From: Singulisphaera sp. GP187
Lineage (GTDB): Bacteria > Planctomycetota > Planctomycetia > Isosphaerales > Isosphaeraceae
DNA: 64,000 nucleotides
NCBI RefSeq assembly: GCF_900129635.1
Contig: NZ_FSRB01000001.1
Location: 721,501 to 785,500 of the forward strand
Reading direction: 5' to 3'
Shown one piece after another: positions 27,482-35,319 of the stretch. Position numbers and translations under genes: made by a program. Within the stretch, counting starts at the first letter, position 1; each line of letters opens with the position of its first letter. The notes below the pieces were generated by a model, which saw only the letters and a list, made by a program, of their open reading frames with translations, was not told the origin of the DNA and ran no database searches.

Positions 27482-28510
27482 TCAGCCGCGCGGGTTGATC
27501 AGCGCGTCGAGGTCGTGCATCAGGGAGTCGAAGATCAAGCTCAGATTGACCTTGCGGCGGATGTGGTAGTCCGCCTCGATGCAGCGGTCGGCCAGGACGA
27601 GGACGGCTTCGGGATCGAGCCGGTTGGCCAGCGACTCCACCGCGCCTCGGTCGCTCGGGTCGGGGCAGGGGGGAGCCAGCCCAGCGGTCTGCCAGAGGAT
27701 CCCCCGGAAGAAGAGGGCGAGCTCGCCGATGAGCAGGCTGGCGCGGGCGCGCTGGTCGACCGACTCCTTCGGTTCCTTGACGAAGGCGGCGAGCCGCGCC
27801 GCCGAGGCCGGGGCATCGAACCCGCGCGAGGACGCCAGTTCGTCGATCATGCCGCGCCGGAAGTGGTCGAGCTCGGGGTCGGCCAGTCCTCGGGCGCGGG
27901 CGACGCTCCCTTCGCCGAGCTTGGCGAGTCGCGTGGCCTCGACGGGGTCGTGCGCCACGTTCTGTTCGAGGAGCAGGGCGGCCAGCTCCGCCTCGGGGAG
28001 CGGGTCGAAGCGGACGATCCGGCAGCGCGAGAGAATCGTCTCGAGCTGGAGTTCGGCCGAGGTGCCGATCAGGATCAGGACCGACTTGTCCGGCGGCTCT
28101 TCGAGCGTCTTGAGGAAGGCGTTCGCCGCTTCGTCGTTCATGTCGTCGGCGTCGTCGACGATCGCGAGCTTTCGCCCGCCCCGGGCCGGCTTGAGGCCGA
28201 GGTCCATGCAGAGGCCGCGGATCACTCGGATCGGGAGCTCGTGCTTGTCCTCGGGGCGAGCGACCTGCAAGACGTCGGGGTGGTTCCCCGCCTTGACCTG
28301 AATACAGGACGGGCACTTCTGGCAGGGGTCGAGTGCCGTGGCGTCGGCCCGCTCGCAGAGCAGGGCCTGGGCTAAGGTCAGCGCGAACGTGCGCTTGCCG
28401 ATCCCCTCAGGGCCGACAAAGAGGAACGCGTGCGGGAACCGACCTTGCGCCAGGCTGCGCCGCAAGCTCTCGACGACCCGGTCATGACCGCGGACCGAGT
28501 GCCAGGCCAC
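27482..28510 (-). CDS. holB: DNA polymerase III delta' subunit
   Basis: Clamp-loader subunit that, with delta and tau/gamma, loads the sliding clamp. Starting at GTG 28510 (GAGG six bases upstream) the protein has 342 residues. It shows a P-loop GPEGIGKRT, the four-cysteine zinc module (LLCERADATALDPCQKCPSC), the acidic DDADDMNDEAANAFLKTLEE stretch and the sensor-1 SRC motif (ILSRCRIVRF) that supplies an arginine finger. Its 5' end overlaps the 3' end of tmk by 29 bases. Upstream in-frame codons to 28732 are antisense-like and rejected. Confidence 0.93.
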   Translation of the reverse strand: MAWHSVRGHDRVVESLRRSLAQGRFPHAFLFVGPEGIGKRTFALTLAQALLCERADATALDPCQKCPSCIQVKAGNHPDVLQVARPEDKHELPIRVIRGLCMDLGLKPARGGRKLAIVDDADDMNDEAANAFLKTLEEPPDKSVLILIGTSAELQLETILSRCRIVRFDPLPEAELAALLLEQNVAHDPVEATRLAKLGEGSVARARGLADPELDHFRRGMIDELASSRGFDAPASAARLAAFVKEPKESVDQRARASLLIGELALFFRGILWQTAGLAPPCPDPSDRGAVESLANRLDPEAVLVLADRCIEADYHIRRKVNLSLIFDSLMHDLDALINPRG

Positions 28511-29174
28511 GCTCCACCTCACTTTGAATTCGGGATGAGACGACCTCGGGCTCGGCCGAGGCATCGACCACAACGATGGGTGCGGGGTAGTACGAACACA
28601 GGTCCCTGGCCGAATCACGCGCGGCTTCCAGGAAACCCTCACGGACCTTGGCATGGTAGGCCAGGGGCCGGTCTTCGATCCGATCTCGCGATTCGCCGAC
28701 CCGGCGGCGCGCCAGGTCGGGGGGGACGTCAAGGATCAGGGTCAGGTCGGGCAACAACTGGCCGGTCGCCGCCAGGCCGACGCGCCCAATCTCCTCGAGT
28801 GGCAGGCCGCCGGCATAGCCTTGATAGACGAGATTGGCCAGAAGATAGCGGTCGGAAACCACGGTGCGGCCACTCGCCAGCGCCGGACGAATGATCTCTT
28901 CGACGAGTTGGGCTCGGCTGGCCATGTAGAGGAGCATCTCCGCCCGAAGCGAGAGATTCACGGTGCCGCGATCGAGGAGGATCTGGCGTAGCCGGTCGCC
29001 GAGCGAGGTGCCCCCCGGGTCGCGGCAAGTCACCACGTCCAACCCGCGTGACCGGAGCCAGGTGGCCAGCGCAGCCGCTTGGGTCGACTTGCCCCCACCA
29101 TCGGGGCCGTCCAAGGCCAAGAACAGGCCCCGCGCAGAATCGGGCTTTGAAGGTGAAGGATCGTGCCAGGACAT
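28482..29174 (-). CDS. tmk: Thymidylate kinase
   Basis: Phosphorylates dTMP to dTDP. 230 residues; P-loop GPDGGGKST near residue 23, the DRY-type motif SDRYLLANLVYQGYAGG near residue 105, and the LID region DLARRRVGESRDRIED. The tmk-holB order and overlap is a common bacterial arrangement, linking dTTP supply with replication. A short N-terminal extension of about 15 residues precedes the first strand; a later start is possible. Confidence 0.95.
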   Translation of the reverse strand: MSWHDPSPSKPDSARGLFLALDGPDGGGKSTQAAALATWLRSRGLDVVTCRDPGGTSLGDRLRQILLDRGTVNLSLRAEMLLYMASRAQLVEEIIRPALASGRTVVSDRYLLANLVYQGYAGGLPLEEIGRVGLAATGQLLPDLTLILDVPPDLARRRVGESRDRIEDRPLAYHAKVREGFLEAARDSARDLCSYYPAPIVVVDASAEPEVVSSRIQSEVERGLALGPRS

Positions 29175-29270
29175 CGGGCCATCTTAGCCGGGAACGCCCC
29201 CCGACGAAAGCTCAGCGCCGAGGATCTCCACGAGCGATCGGAATCGGCCTGAGTGAGCGAGCGTTCCTAA

Positions 29271-29356
29271 GGCGAGCGGGGGGCGTGAGCTCCCTGTCTT
29301 GGGGCGTGTGCGTGGGATTGGCCCAGAAGACAGGGAGCTTACACTCCCCGCTCGCC
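29271..29356. repeat. Large imperfect palindrome with GGCGAGCGGGG ends
   Basis: The arms at 29271-29300 and 29327-29356 are 30 bases each and complementary except at three positions, around a 26-base loop. Outer ends GGCGAGCGGGG and inner block AGCTCCCTGTCTT are exact. The element lies between tmk and the next minus-strand gene and shares its end sequence with the palindrome at 35103-35147, so it belongs to a dispersed family. Confidence 0.75.
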
Positions 29357-29403
29357 TCGGAGGGAGGAATCAGCTTCGAGAACGGGAGTTCCCTCGCTTT
29401 TTG

Positions 29404-29700
29404 TTAAGCCGTCGGCCTCGATTGAAACCGGACCGACCGCCACAGGCGACTGGCCAGGTGGTACGTCAACGACCCCACACAGACGATCAGAAGCACCATC
29501 CGCAGGGACGTCGCGGTCGAGACCGAAAGGCCGACTCCAGTCCCAATCGCCACGTAGGCCGCCAGGCATGCCGGGCACTTTGGCAAGAACGCCAGGATCG
29601 CCCCCGGAACGATCCATCCGATGCTGGCGAGACATCGCTGCGCCAGTGTTTTGCGGACGCTGCCGTGGGAACCCAGCTCGCAGCAACCGTGAGCGTTCAC
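29404..29700 (-). CDS. Small membrane protein with CPACLAAY motif
   Basis: 98 residues starting at GTG 29700, overlapping the upstream stop by four bases (GTGA). Two or three membrane helices are predicted (IVPGAILAFLPKCPACLAAY, GTGVGLSVSTATSLRMVLLI). The sequence LPKCPACLAAY in a helix resembles small bacterial membrane proteins of the MerC-like kind, where paired cysteines handle metal or redox chemistry; this is a resemblance only. Additional Cys at residues 6, 7 and 23. Last gene of the ArsR-controlled operon. Confidence 0.75.
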   Translation of the reverse strand: MNAHGCCELGSHGSVRKTLAQRCLASIGWIVPGAILAFLPKCPACLAAYVAIGTGVGLSVSTATSLRMVLLIVCVGSLTYHLASRLWRSVRFQSRPTA

Positions 29701-30476
29701 GCGTGCTCCTCCGTGGAATGGCAGCAGGTGTTCGAAGCTTCCGGAGCGTCGGAATTCACGGTCAGGCTGACCAAGGGACCCACGTCATACCGGTCGTGGT
29801 GCCGGACCCAGTTCATGGTCTTGGTTTCGTTGCGGCCCTTCGGGGTGAGGTCGAGATAGTGGTGCGCGCCGAGCAGGATGTCGCCCCCGCGAGCGTAGGA
29901 CGAATAGGTGTGGAAGACGTCGCCCGCCGCGTTTTTGGAGAACACGCTGACCCCGTGCAGGTCCTCGGCCGCGTGATCGCTCATTCCGTAGTTGTAGTTG
30001 ACCTGGCCCTGGGCGACTTGCTCCTTGGTGAACGACACGTGGTAGTCGTAGTTGAAGTCACTGCCCGCGGAGGACACCCACTTGAATTGCCAGCCCATGC
30101 GCTTCTTGAACGCTTCGAACTCGGCCAAGGGGGCACGCGAGACCGCGATCAACGTCACATCGTGATGCGCGAGGTGCAAGTTGGCGCCGTCGATATGGTC
30201 GGAGATGAAGGAACAGCCGGTACACCCCTCGGTCCAACCCGGAGCAAACATAAAGTGATAAACGATCAGTTGGCTACGTCCGTCGAAAAGGTCGGCAAGC
30301 GTTTCCGTGCCAGCCGGCCCTTCGAATCGATACGACTTCTCGACCTTGACCCAGGGGAGTTGGCGGCGTTGCCGGCTTAGCTCATCGCTCAGCCGGGTCA
30401 ACTCCTTCTCCTTCTTGAGCAGTTCCTTGCGAGCGATCAGCCACTGTTCGGGCGAAACGATTGCGTGGTCCGTCAT
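29697..30476 (-). CDS. DUF899 family thioredoxin-like protein
   Basis: 259 residues from ATG 30476, with GGAGA eight bases upstream. The family hallmarks are here: KELTRLSDELSRQRRQLPWV near the N-terminus, then YHFMFAPGWTEGCTGCSFIS with a Cys pair CTGC in thioredoxin-fold context, and later GAHHYLDLTPKGRN. The biochemical role of DUF899 is not established; a thiol-based reductase is plausible. It lies 94 bases after the ArsR gene and overlaps the next gene by four bases. The C-terminus ends in NTCCHSTEEHA, adding a Cys pair. Confidence 0.9.
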   Translation of the reverse strand: MTDHAIVSPEQWLIARKELLKKEKELTRLSDELSRQRRQLPWVKVEKSYRFEGPAGTETLADLFDGRSQLIVYHFMFAPGWTEGCTGCSFISDHIDGANLHLAHHDVTLIAVSRAPLAEFEAFKKRMGWQFKWVSSAGSDFNYDYHVSFTKEQVAQGQVNYNYGMSDHAAEDLHGVSVFSKNAAGDVFHTYSSYARGGDILLGAHHYLDLTPKGRNETKTMNWVRHHDRYDVGPLVSLTVNSDAPEASNTCCHSTEEHA

Positions 30477-30570
30477 CCGAAGTTCTCCAATGCCAACTTT
30501 GGACGGCTTGATTGATGCAGCCGTGGGGTTGCGGGACGTTCGATGATTTGATTCCGGTCCGCGCCCGCCT

Positions 30571-30936
30571 CTACGGATCCTCGGGATCGGTAGAGCGGGG
30601 TGGGTCCTCAGGAGCGCTTGCTGGTTCTGCGTCGTCCCTGATCCGCAGCAGCGTGCTCGCCCAAAAACCTTCGTATCGACTGACCCAACGTTCGTAGATT
30701 TGCTGAATGGGAACCGCATTCAAGGTGTTGATGCGTTGTCGGCCTTGCTCTCGGGTGAGGATCAACGACGCCTCGCGGAGCACGTCGATATGTTTCATCA
30801 CGCCGAACCGCGAAAGCTGCGGGAACTGCGCCACGATTTCCGTGGTGGTTCGCGGGCCGTCCCGCAAGAAATCGAGGATCGAGCGCCGCGTCTCGTCGCC
30901 GAGGGCTTTCCAGACGCGGTCCAAGTCCTCAGGCAT
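30571..30936 (-). CDS. ArsR-family transcriptional regulator
   Basis: 121-residue winged-helix regulator. LGDETRRSILDFLRDGPRTT and LSRFGVMKHIDVLREASLI form the HTH, the latter close to ArsR/SmtB members that pair with SRPBCC proteins. No CxC metal site is present, so it probably senses something other than a soft metal. Sits between the SRPBCC and DUF899 genes on one strand; the palindrome at 31512-31531 upstream of the operon is its likely operator. Confidence 0.92.
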   Translation of the reverse strand: MPEDLDRVWKALGDETRRSILDFLRDGPRTTTEIVAQFPQLSRFGVMKHIDVLREASLILTREQGRQRINTLNAVPIQQIYERWVSRYEGFWASTLLRIRDDAEPASAPEDPPRSTDPEDP

Positions 30937-30992
30937 GCTCGGCCTCGATCAATCGCGGCGGACTCTGGAGGTGAATCGTGAGGGGCAAGCGA

Positions 30993-31424
30993 TCATTCTT
31001 CGGAGCGTTCTTTCACTTTTTCGAGCAACAAGGCCCAGCCGGCACCGACCCCCTTGCGATGCTCGGGGTCGATGAGGCCGAGCACGCGGTGTCGCAAGCT
31101 CAGGGTGGCCCCACCGCTGACCTGATTGATTCGGAACTGGAGGTGACCGGTGGCCGGATAGGACATGAACATCGGGCCGTGGATCTCCAGCAGCGTGGGC
31201 GGCTTGAACACCTGCACGAACCCCCACAAGTGCCCTTGCTGGTCCCCAAGGTCACGGAACCAACGCCCACCGGGCCAAGCCTCGAGCACCATCGCCAACG
31301 ACTTGCCGTCGTGCGTGGCGTTTTCCTCGGCGAGACGCTTCAGCAGGCTCCGAAACACATCGCCCGGGGCGGCCTTGATTTGAATTTCCTGCGAAACGTC
31401 CAGCGTCAGGTCGTCCAGATTCAT
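30993..31424 (-). CDS. SRPBCC (AHSA1-like) domain protein
   Basis: 143 residues from ATG 31424. The START/SRPBCC fold is indicated by the opening strand VSQEIQIKAAPGDVFRSLLK, the middle GGRWFRDLGDQQGHLWGFVQ and the closing helix GVGAGWALLLEKVKERSEE. These small proteins bind hydrophobic ligands and are often encoded next to ArsR regulators, as here. First gene of a four-gene operon; ligand unknown. Confidence 0.88.
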   Translation of the reverse strand: MNLDDLTLDVSQEIQIKAAPGDVFRSLLKRLAEENATHDGKSLAMVLEAWPGGRWFRDLGDQQGHLWGFVQVFKPPTLLEIHGPMFMSYPATGHLQFRINQVSGGATLSLRHRVLGLIDPEHRKGVGAGWALLLEKVKERSEE

Positions 31425-31511
31425 CTCTCCGCACTCCCGTCCAGGAATCCGTTCTGATCGCGGATCGTCCGCCCGCGATCCCCACCACCCGCATTGGGTG
31501 ACTGAATAGTA

Positions 31512-31531
31512 ACGTGACTTTTTTGTCACGT
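31512..31531 (-). promoter_or_regulatory. Palindromic operator candidate for the ArsR operon
   Basis: ACGTGAC and its exact complement GTCACGT flank six T residues, 88 bases upstream of the SRPBCC start. Size and symmetry fit an ArsR dimer site. Function is inferred from position only. Confidence 0.5.
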
Positions 31532-31714
31532 CAAGTTGGCCGACGAAAAAAGCGGGGTGGGATTCCGGGGCCGAGGCCGGAAACGCGTTGGCGAACCTGT
31601 TGGCGACGTCATGAACGATTCACGATCGATTTGCGGTGAGGATCGAATTCCTCCCGTGGGGTGGGCGCGGCCCACCATCTCGATCTCATTGGCAAAAAGA
31701 GATCGAAAATCGCA

Positions 31715-31828
31715 GAATTTAACCACGAATAACACGAATAGATTCAGTAGGAAAATAATTGTAATTATAAGTATTTTGAAATCGTTAATTTTGATTTTTG
31801 ATTATTCGTGCCGCTCGTGGTTGAATTC
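31715..31828. repeat. AT-rich element bounded by 26-base inverted repeats
   Basis: Arms at 31715-31740 and 31803-31828 match as complements at about 21 of 26 positions and contain AACCACGA and CACGAATA. The 62-base core is strongly AT-rich in a GC-rich genome. It lies in the 507-base gap between the ArsR operon and the Nudix gene, which has no supported CDS. A shorter hairpin GGTGGGC/GCCCACC sits next to it at 31660-31676. Confidence 0.6.
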
Positions 31829-31931
31829 TTGAGTGGTAGGCCATGCGGTCCAGCAGGAATGCAAGCCGATTCGTGGAAAGAATCGAGCCGGTATGCCTGC
31901 TGGGTGCCGCGGGGATGAGGAGGGCGGGGCG

Positions 31932-32435
31932 TCAGGGTTGGTCGAGGGGGGGGACTTCCGACGGGATGGACTCGGCCCCGCTTGCGAGCCAGGCGTTGGC
32001 CTCGGCGAAGACCTGGCGGATTTTGGCGTGGTAGAGCAGGCGCGTGATCTGGTCGAACGAGCCCCAGTGGTGCCAGTGGCCGGCCGGATCTTCGACGTGT
32101 TCGGCCGAGGGGGCCAAGGTCGCGACGTCGTGGACCTCGACGACGTAATAGGTCACCGTTTTGATGACCTTACGGCCGCGGCGAATGTAGGTGTAAGAGA
32201 GGCTCTTCTCGAACCCCTCGCGGAACGACCATTCGACCAGTCCGGTTTCCTCGTGGAACTCACGAGCGGCGGTCTCTCGGCTCGACTCCCCGGCTTCCAT
32301 TCCCCCTTTGGGGAACTCCCACTTGGCGCGAGGGTTGCGCACCGTGGCCGAGTGGAGAACCAGGAACACGAGACCGTGTTCCCCATTCACCTGATACGGA
32401 ATCACGCCGGCGGAGCGCTCGTGGATCGTGGTCAT
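31932..32435 (-). CDS. Nudix hydrolase
   Basis: 167-residue phosphohydrolase. The Nudix box is complete: GMEAGESSRETAAREF followed by HEETGL (pattern Gx5Ex7REUxEExGU), in a domain beginning AGVIPYQVNGEHGLVFLVL. The sequence around FPKGGMEAGE and the late HWHHWGSF segment resembles bis(5'-nucleosyl)-tetraphosphatase-like members, but substrate is not assignable. Its ATG overlaps the stop of the upstream lipoyl-like gene by four bases (ATGA), so the two are made together. Confidence 0.93.
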   Translation of the reverse strand: MTTIHERSAGVIPYQVNGEHGLVFLVLHSATVRNPRAKWEFPKGGMEAGESSRETAAREFHEETGLVEWSFREGFEKSLSYTYIRRGRKVIKTVTYYVVEVHDVATLAPSAEHVEDPAGHWHHWGSFDQITRLLYHAKIRQVFAEANAWLASGAESIPSEVPPLDQP

Positions 32436-32722
32436 GACGGCGGTCGCTCCGACGGCCGGTCCATACCGTCGCCGTCCTCAAGGGCCGCCACCAGACCGAG
32501 CACCGTCCCCGGCGTTACCTGATCGTCTTCCCACCCACGGATTTCCGCCAGCCGACCGGTCGTGGGCGCGGGCACGTCGAATGTCGCGGGGCCGACCAGC
32601 ACCTCGACGAGCCGATCCCCCTCCCAGACTTCGTCTCCCCGCGCGGCGAACCAGTGGCTCACGACAATCGGTACGTCCGGACCGGTCCCCAGGTCGGGCA
32701 GGATCACTGCCTCCAAGCGCAT
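32432..32722 (-). CDS. Lipoyl/biotinyl-like domain protein lacking the acceptor lysine
   Basis: 96 residues from ATG 32722 (GTG 32746 also possible). The fold signature of a lipoyl domain is clear: ILPDLG at the start, then GDEVWEGDRLVEVL, VPAPTTGRLAEI and VTPGTVLGLVA. The loop that normally reads ETDKA reads LVGPA here, with Pro45 in place of lysine. The whole protein contains no lysine, so it cannot carry lipoate or biotin. It may be a structural or binding module. Coupled to the Nudix gene by a four-base overlap. Confidence 0.75.
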   Translation of the reverse strand: MRLEAVILPDLGTGPDVPIVVSHWFAARGDEVWEGDRLVEVLVGPATFDVPAPTTGRLAEIRGWEDDQVTPGTVLGLVAALEDGDGMDRPSERPPS

Positions 32723-33106
32723 GGCGAACCCCGTCTCGTCGTTCACGCATCAATCTCGATTCGGTGAAACGTCCACTGACGTTCCCCGATCGTATACCAT
32801 CTCAGCTTATCCCCGGAGTCACTCCTTGGCCAGAGCGATTGGAACGCGATCCCGGGCTCGGGACCGAATCCGCCCCGGGCGATCGTTCCGGACGTGCGCC
32901 CGGTCCGCATTCGACCTGGGGAAATGACGCGCCTTCCAGTAGTTTTACGAAACTTACACCGGCACCCGTGGTATCTAGCTTGAAGCGGCAGGGAACGACG
33001 AGGGGAGCACACTGGGTCCTTGAGTCCCACCCGCTTCGGCGCTTCGTCCGGTCTTCGGGATCGAGCCGGAGGGCATCGGGCAATCAACCCAAAGAGGAAT
33101 CAGGGC
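32723..33106. other. Divergent intergenic region
   Basis: 384 bases between the lipoyl-like gene (minus) and the redoxin fusion gene (plus). No gene, repeat or RNA seen; must contain promoters in both directions. Confidence 0.5.
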
Positions 33107-35068
33107 ATGGCGAGTTGCTGTAACCTGCGCCGACGTCTGGGGCTCGTTGGGGGCCTGCTGTTGGTGTTGGCGGTTGAGTCGCAGGGGGCCGGACTCCCCC
33201 TTGACCGGGGCATTGGCCAGCGCGTGGCCAACTTCACGCTCAAAGACGTCTCGGGGCAGCCGGTCTCGCTTTACGGCTTTGCCGGCAAGAAGGCCGTTGT
33301 CCTCGCCTTCTTGGGAACGGATTGTCCCCTCGGTAATTTGTATGCGCCTCGCCTGGCCGAGCTCAGCAAGGCCTACCAGGACAAGGGCGTCGTCTTCCTC
33401 GGGATCAACTCCAACGCCCAGGAGACCGTCGACCAGGTCGCGGAGCACGCCAAGACCTACGGCCTCGATTTTCCTGTCCTGAAAGACACGGTCAACTTGG
33501 TGGCCGACCTGGCTCTGGCCGAGCGGACCTGCGAAGTGCTCGTGCTCGACGGGCGCGCGGTGCTCCGCTATCGCGGGGCGATCGATGACCAGTACGCGCT
33601 CGGCAAGCGGAAGCCCGCGGCGGCGAACGCGTATCTCCGCGACGCCCTCGATCAGGTGCTGGCCGGGAAGCCGGTCGCCGTGCCGGCGACCGCGGTGGTC
33701 GGCTGCTTGCTCGACCGTCTCGAGCCGAAGCCGGTGGCCTCGAGCAAAGTCCGCAAGATCCGCCCGGCCGCCCCGGAGATCGTGGCCGCTCTCAAGGAAA
33801 AGGAGCCGGCGACCCCGGTGGACGTGGGGCAGGTGACCTACGCAGGCGAGGTTGCCGCCATCCTCCGCGATCGTTGCCAGTCGTGCCATCGCCCCGGCCA
33901 GGTCGGGCCGTTCCCGCTGTTGACCTATGACGATGCCCGGCGCCGGGCCGCGATGATCAGCGAGGTGGTCGACGACCGCCGCATGCCCCCCTGGCACGCC
34001 GACCCCCGATACGGTCACTTCCGGAACGACCGCACACTTTCGGACCGGGAACGCGCGACGCTCCTGGCCTGGGTCGATCAGGGAGCCCCGCTGGGGGATC
34101 CCGCCGAGATCCCCGCCGCCAAGTCGTTTCCGGAAGAGTGGACGGTCGGTACGCCCGACGTCGTCTTCGAGATCCCCGAGCCCTATGTCGTTGCCGCCCA
34201 AGGGGTACTCGACTACGTCAAGGTGCGGGTCCCAACCCACTTTACCGAAGACAAATGGGTGCAAGTGGCCGAGGCCATGCCCGGGGACCGCTCGGTGGTC
34301 CACCACATCATCGTCTACGTCGACGACCACTCCAAGGAAAGTGGCCGGGAGCGCGATGCGCACCTCTGTGGGTTCGCCCCGGGCGACATGCCTTCGGTCT
34401 TTCCTCCCGGCACGGCCAAGAAAATCCCGGCCGGATCCGACCTCGTGTTCCAACTCCACTACACACCCAGCGGCAAGGCGCGCGTCGACCGATCCAAGGT
34501 GGGGCTGACATTCGCCAAGGCACCGGTGGAACATCAGGCACGCACCGTCGGAATTGCCCAGACTCGGTTCATCATCCCCGCCGAAGCGGACAATCACCCG
34601 GTGCGTGCTTCCTATAAGTTTCCCAGGGATGCGCACCTGATCAGCTTCATGCCGCACATGCACTTGCGAGGCAAGAGCTTCCGGTACGAGGCCACGTTCC
34701 CCGACGGTCGCAAGCAGACGTTGCTCTCCGTGCCGGCCTATGACTTCGGCTGGCAGACGTCCTACAACCTGGCGGAACCGGTCGCCATGCCCCAGGGAAC
34801 CCGGATCGACTGCCTGGCCGTCTATGACAATTCCAAGGCCAACCCGGCCAATCCCGACTCGACCAAGGCGGTCACCTGGGGCGAGCAGACGTTCGAGGAG
34901 ATGATGATCGGCTACCTCGACTGCGTCGACGATGGGCCGATCGACGAGAAGCCGCCGGTCGAGAAGCCCGAGAAGGCCGCCGCGGTTCCCCGGCCGTCGC
35001 CCTCGCCCGTGTCGCGACTCGTTCGAGTCCTCCGCGCCTTGAATTCCGCCTCGGTGACGGGGAACTAA
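33107..35068 (+). CDS. Exported redoxin - cytochrome c - PHM-like copper monooxygenase fusion
   Basis: 653 residues from ATG 33107 behind AAAGAGGA, with a signal-like N-terminus (LGLVGGLLLVLAVESQGAG). Residues about 30-190 are an AhpC/TSA-type redoxin domain with Cys73 in FLGTDCPLGNLYAP. A cytochrome c-type haem motif CQSCH is at 257-261, followed by MPPWHADP. From about 340 the chain resembles the two-domain copper type II ascorbate-dependent monooxygenases (PHM/DBH): His399-His400 (VVHHIIVYVDD), His451 (FQLHYTPSGK), His517/His519 (MPHMHLRGKSF) and Met599/600 could form the CuH and CuM sites. Periplasmic oxidoreductase, substrate unknown. A strong hairpin follows. Confidence 0.85.
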   Translation: MASCCNLRRRLGLVGGLLLVLAVESQGAGLPLDRGIGQRVANFTLKDVSGQPVSLYGFAGKKAVVLAFLGTDCPLGNLYAPRLAELSKAYQDKGVVFLGINSNAQETVDQVAEHAKTYGLDFPVLKDTVNLVADLALAERTCEVLVLDGRAVLRYRGAIDDQYALGKRKPAAANAYLRDALDQVLAGKPVAVPATAVVGCLLDRLEPKPVASSKVRKIRPAAPEIVAALKEKEPATPVDVGQVTYAGEVAAILRDRCQSCHRPGQVGPFPLLTYDDARRRAAMISEVVDDRRMPPWHADPRYGHFRNDRTLSDRERATLLAWVDQGAPLGDPAEIPAAKSFPEEWTVGTPDVVFEIPEPYVVAAQGVLDYVKVRVPTHFTEDKWVQVAEAMPGDRSVVHHIIVYVDDHSKESGRERDAHLCGFAPGDMPSVFPPGTAKKIPAGSDLVFQLHYTPSGKARVDRSKVGLTFAKAPVEHQARTVGIAQTRFIIPAEADNHPVRASYKFPRDAHLISFMPHMHLRGKSFRYEATFPDGRKQTLLSVPAYDFGWQTSYNLAEPVAMPQGTRIDCLAVYDNSKANPANPDSTKAVTWGEQTFEEMMIGYLDCVDDGPIDEKPPVEKPEKAAAVPRPSPSPVSRLVRVLRALNSASVTGN

Positions 35069-35102
35069 GCTGTGGCGAGCGAAACCCGATCCTGATCGCA
35101 AG

Positions 35103-35147
35103 CCAAAAGGCGAGCGGGGAGCGATCAGCTCCCCGCTCGCCTTTTGG
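35103..35147. repeat. Perfect 20-bp palindrome, likely bidirectional terminator
   Basis: CCAAAAGGCGAGCGGGGAGC pairs perfectly with 35128-35147 around a five-base loop; the A4 and T4 flanks make it a terminator in both directions. It sits 34 bases after the redoxin fusion stop. The GGCGAGCGGGG end is shared with the palindrome at 29271-29356. Confidence 0.85.
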
Positions 35148-35319
35148 GGCGAGCGAATCGGGCGAGTGCAACCCCCCGGGGCGACTGGATTCTCGATCGG
35201 GTCGTTCCCCAACGATGCACGACTGCTGTCATTCATTCGACTTGCGACTATAGTGAAACAATATTGGGGGGAGTGCGGACCCGTCTGCGAACTGCGTCGG
35301 CCTGGGTGAGGGGCAAGCC

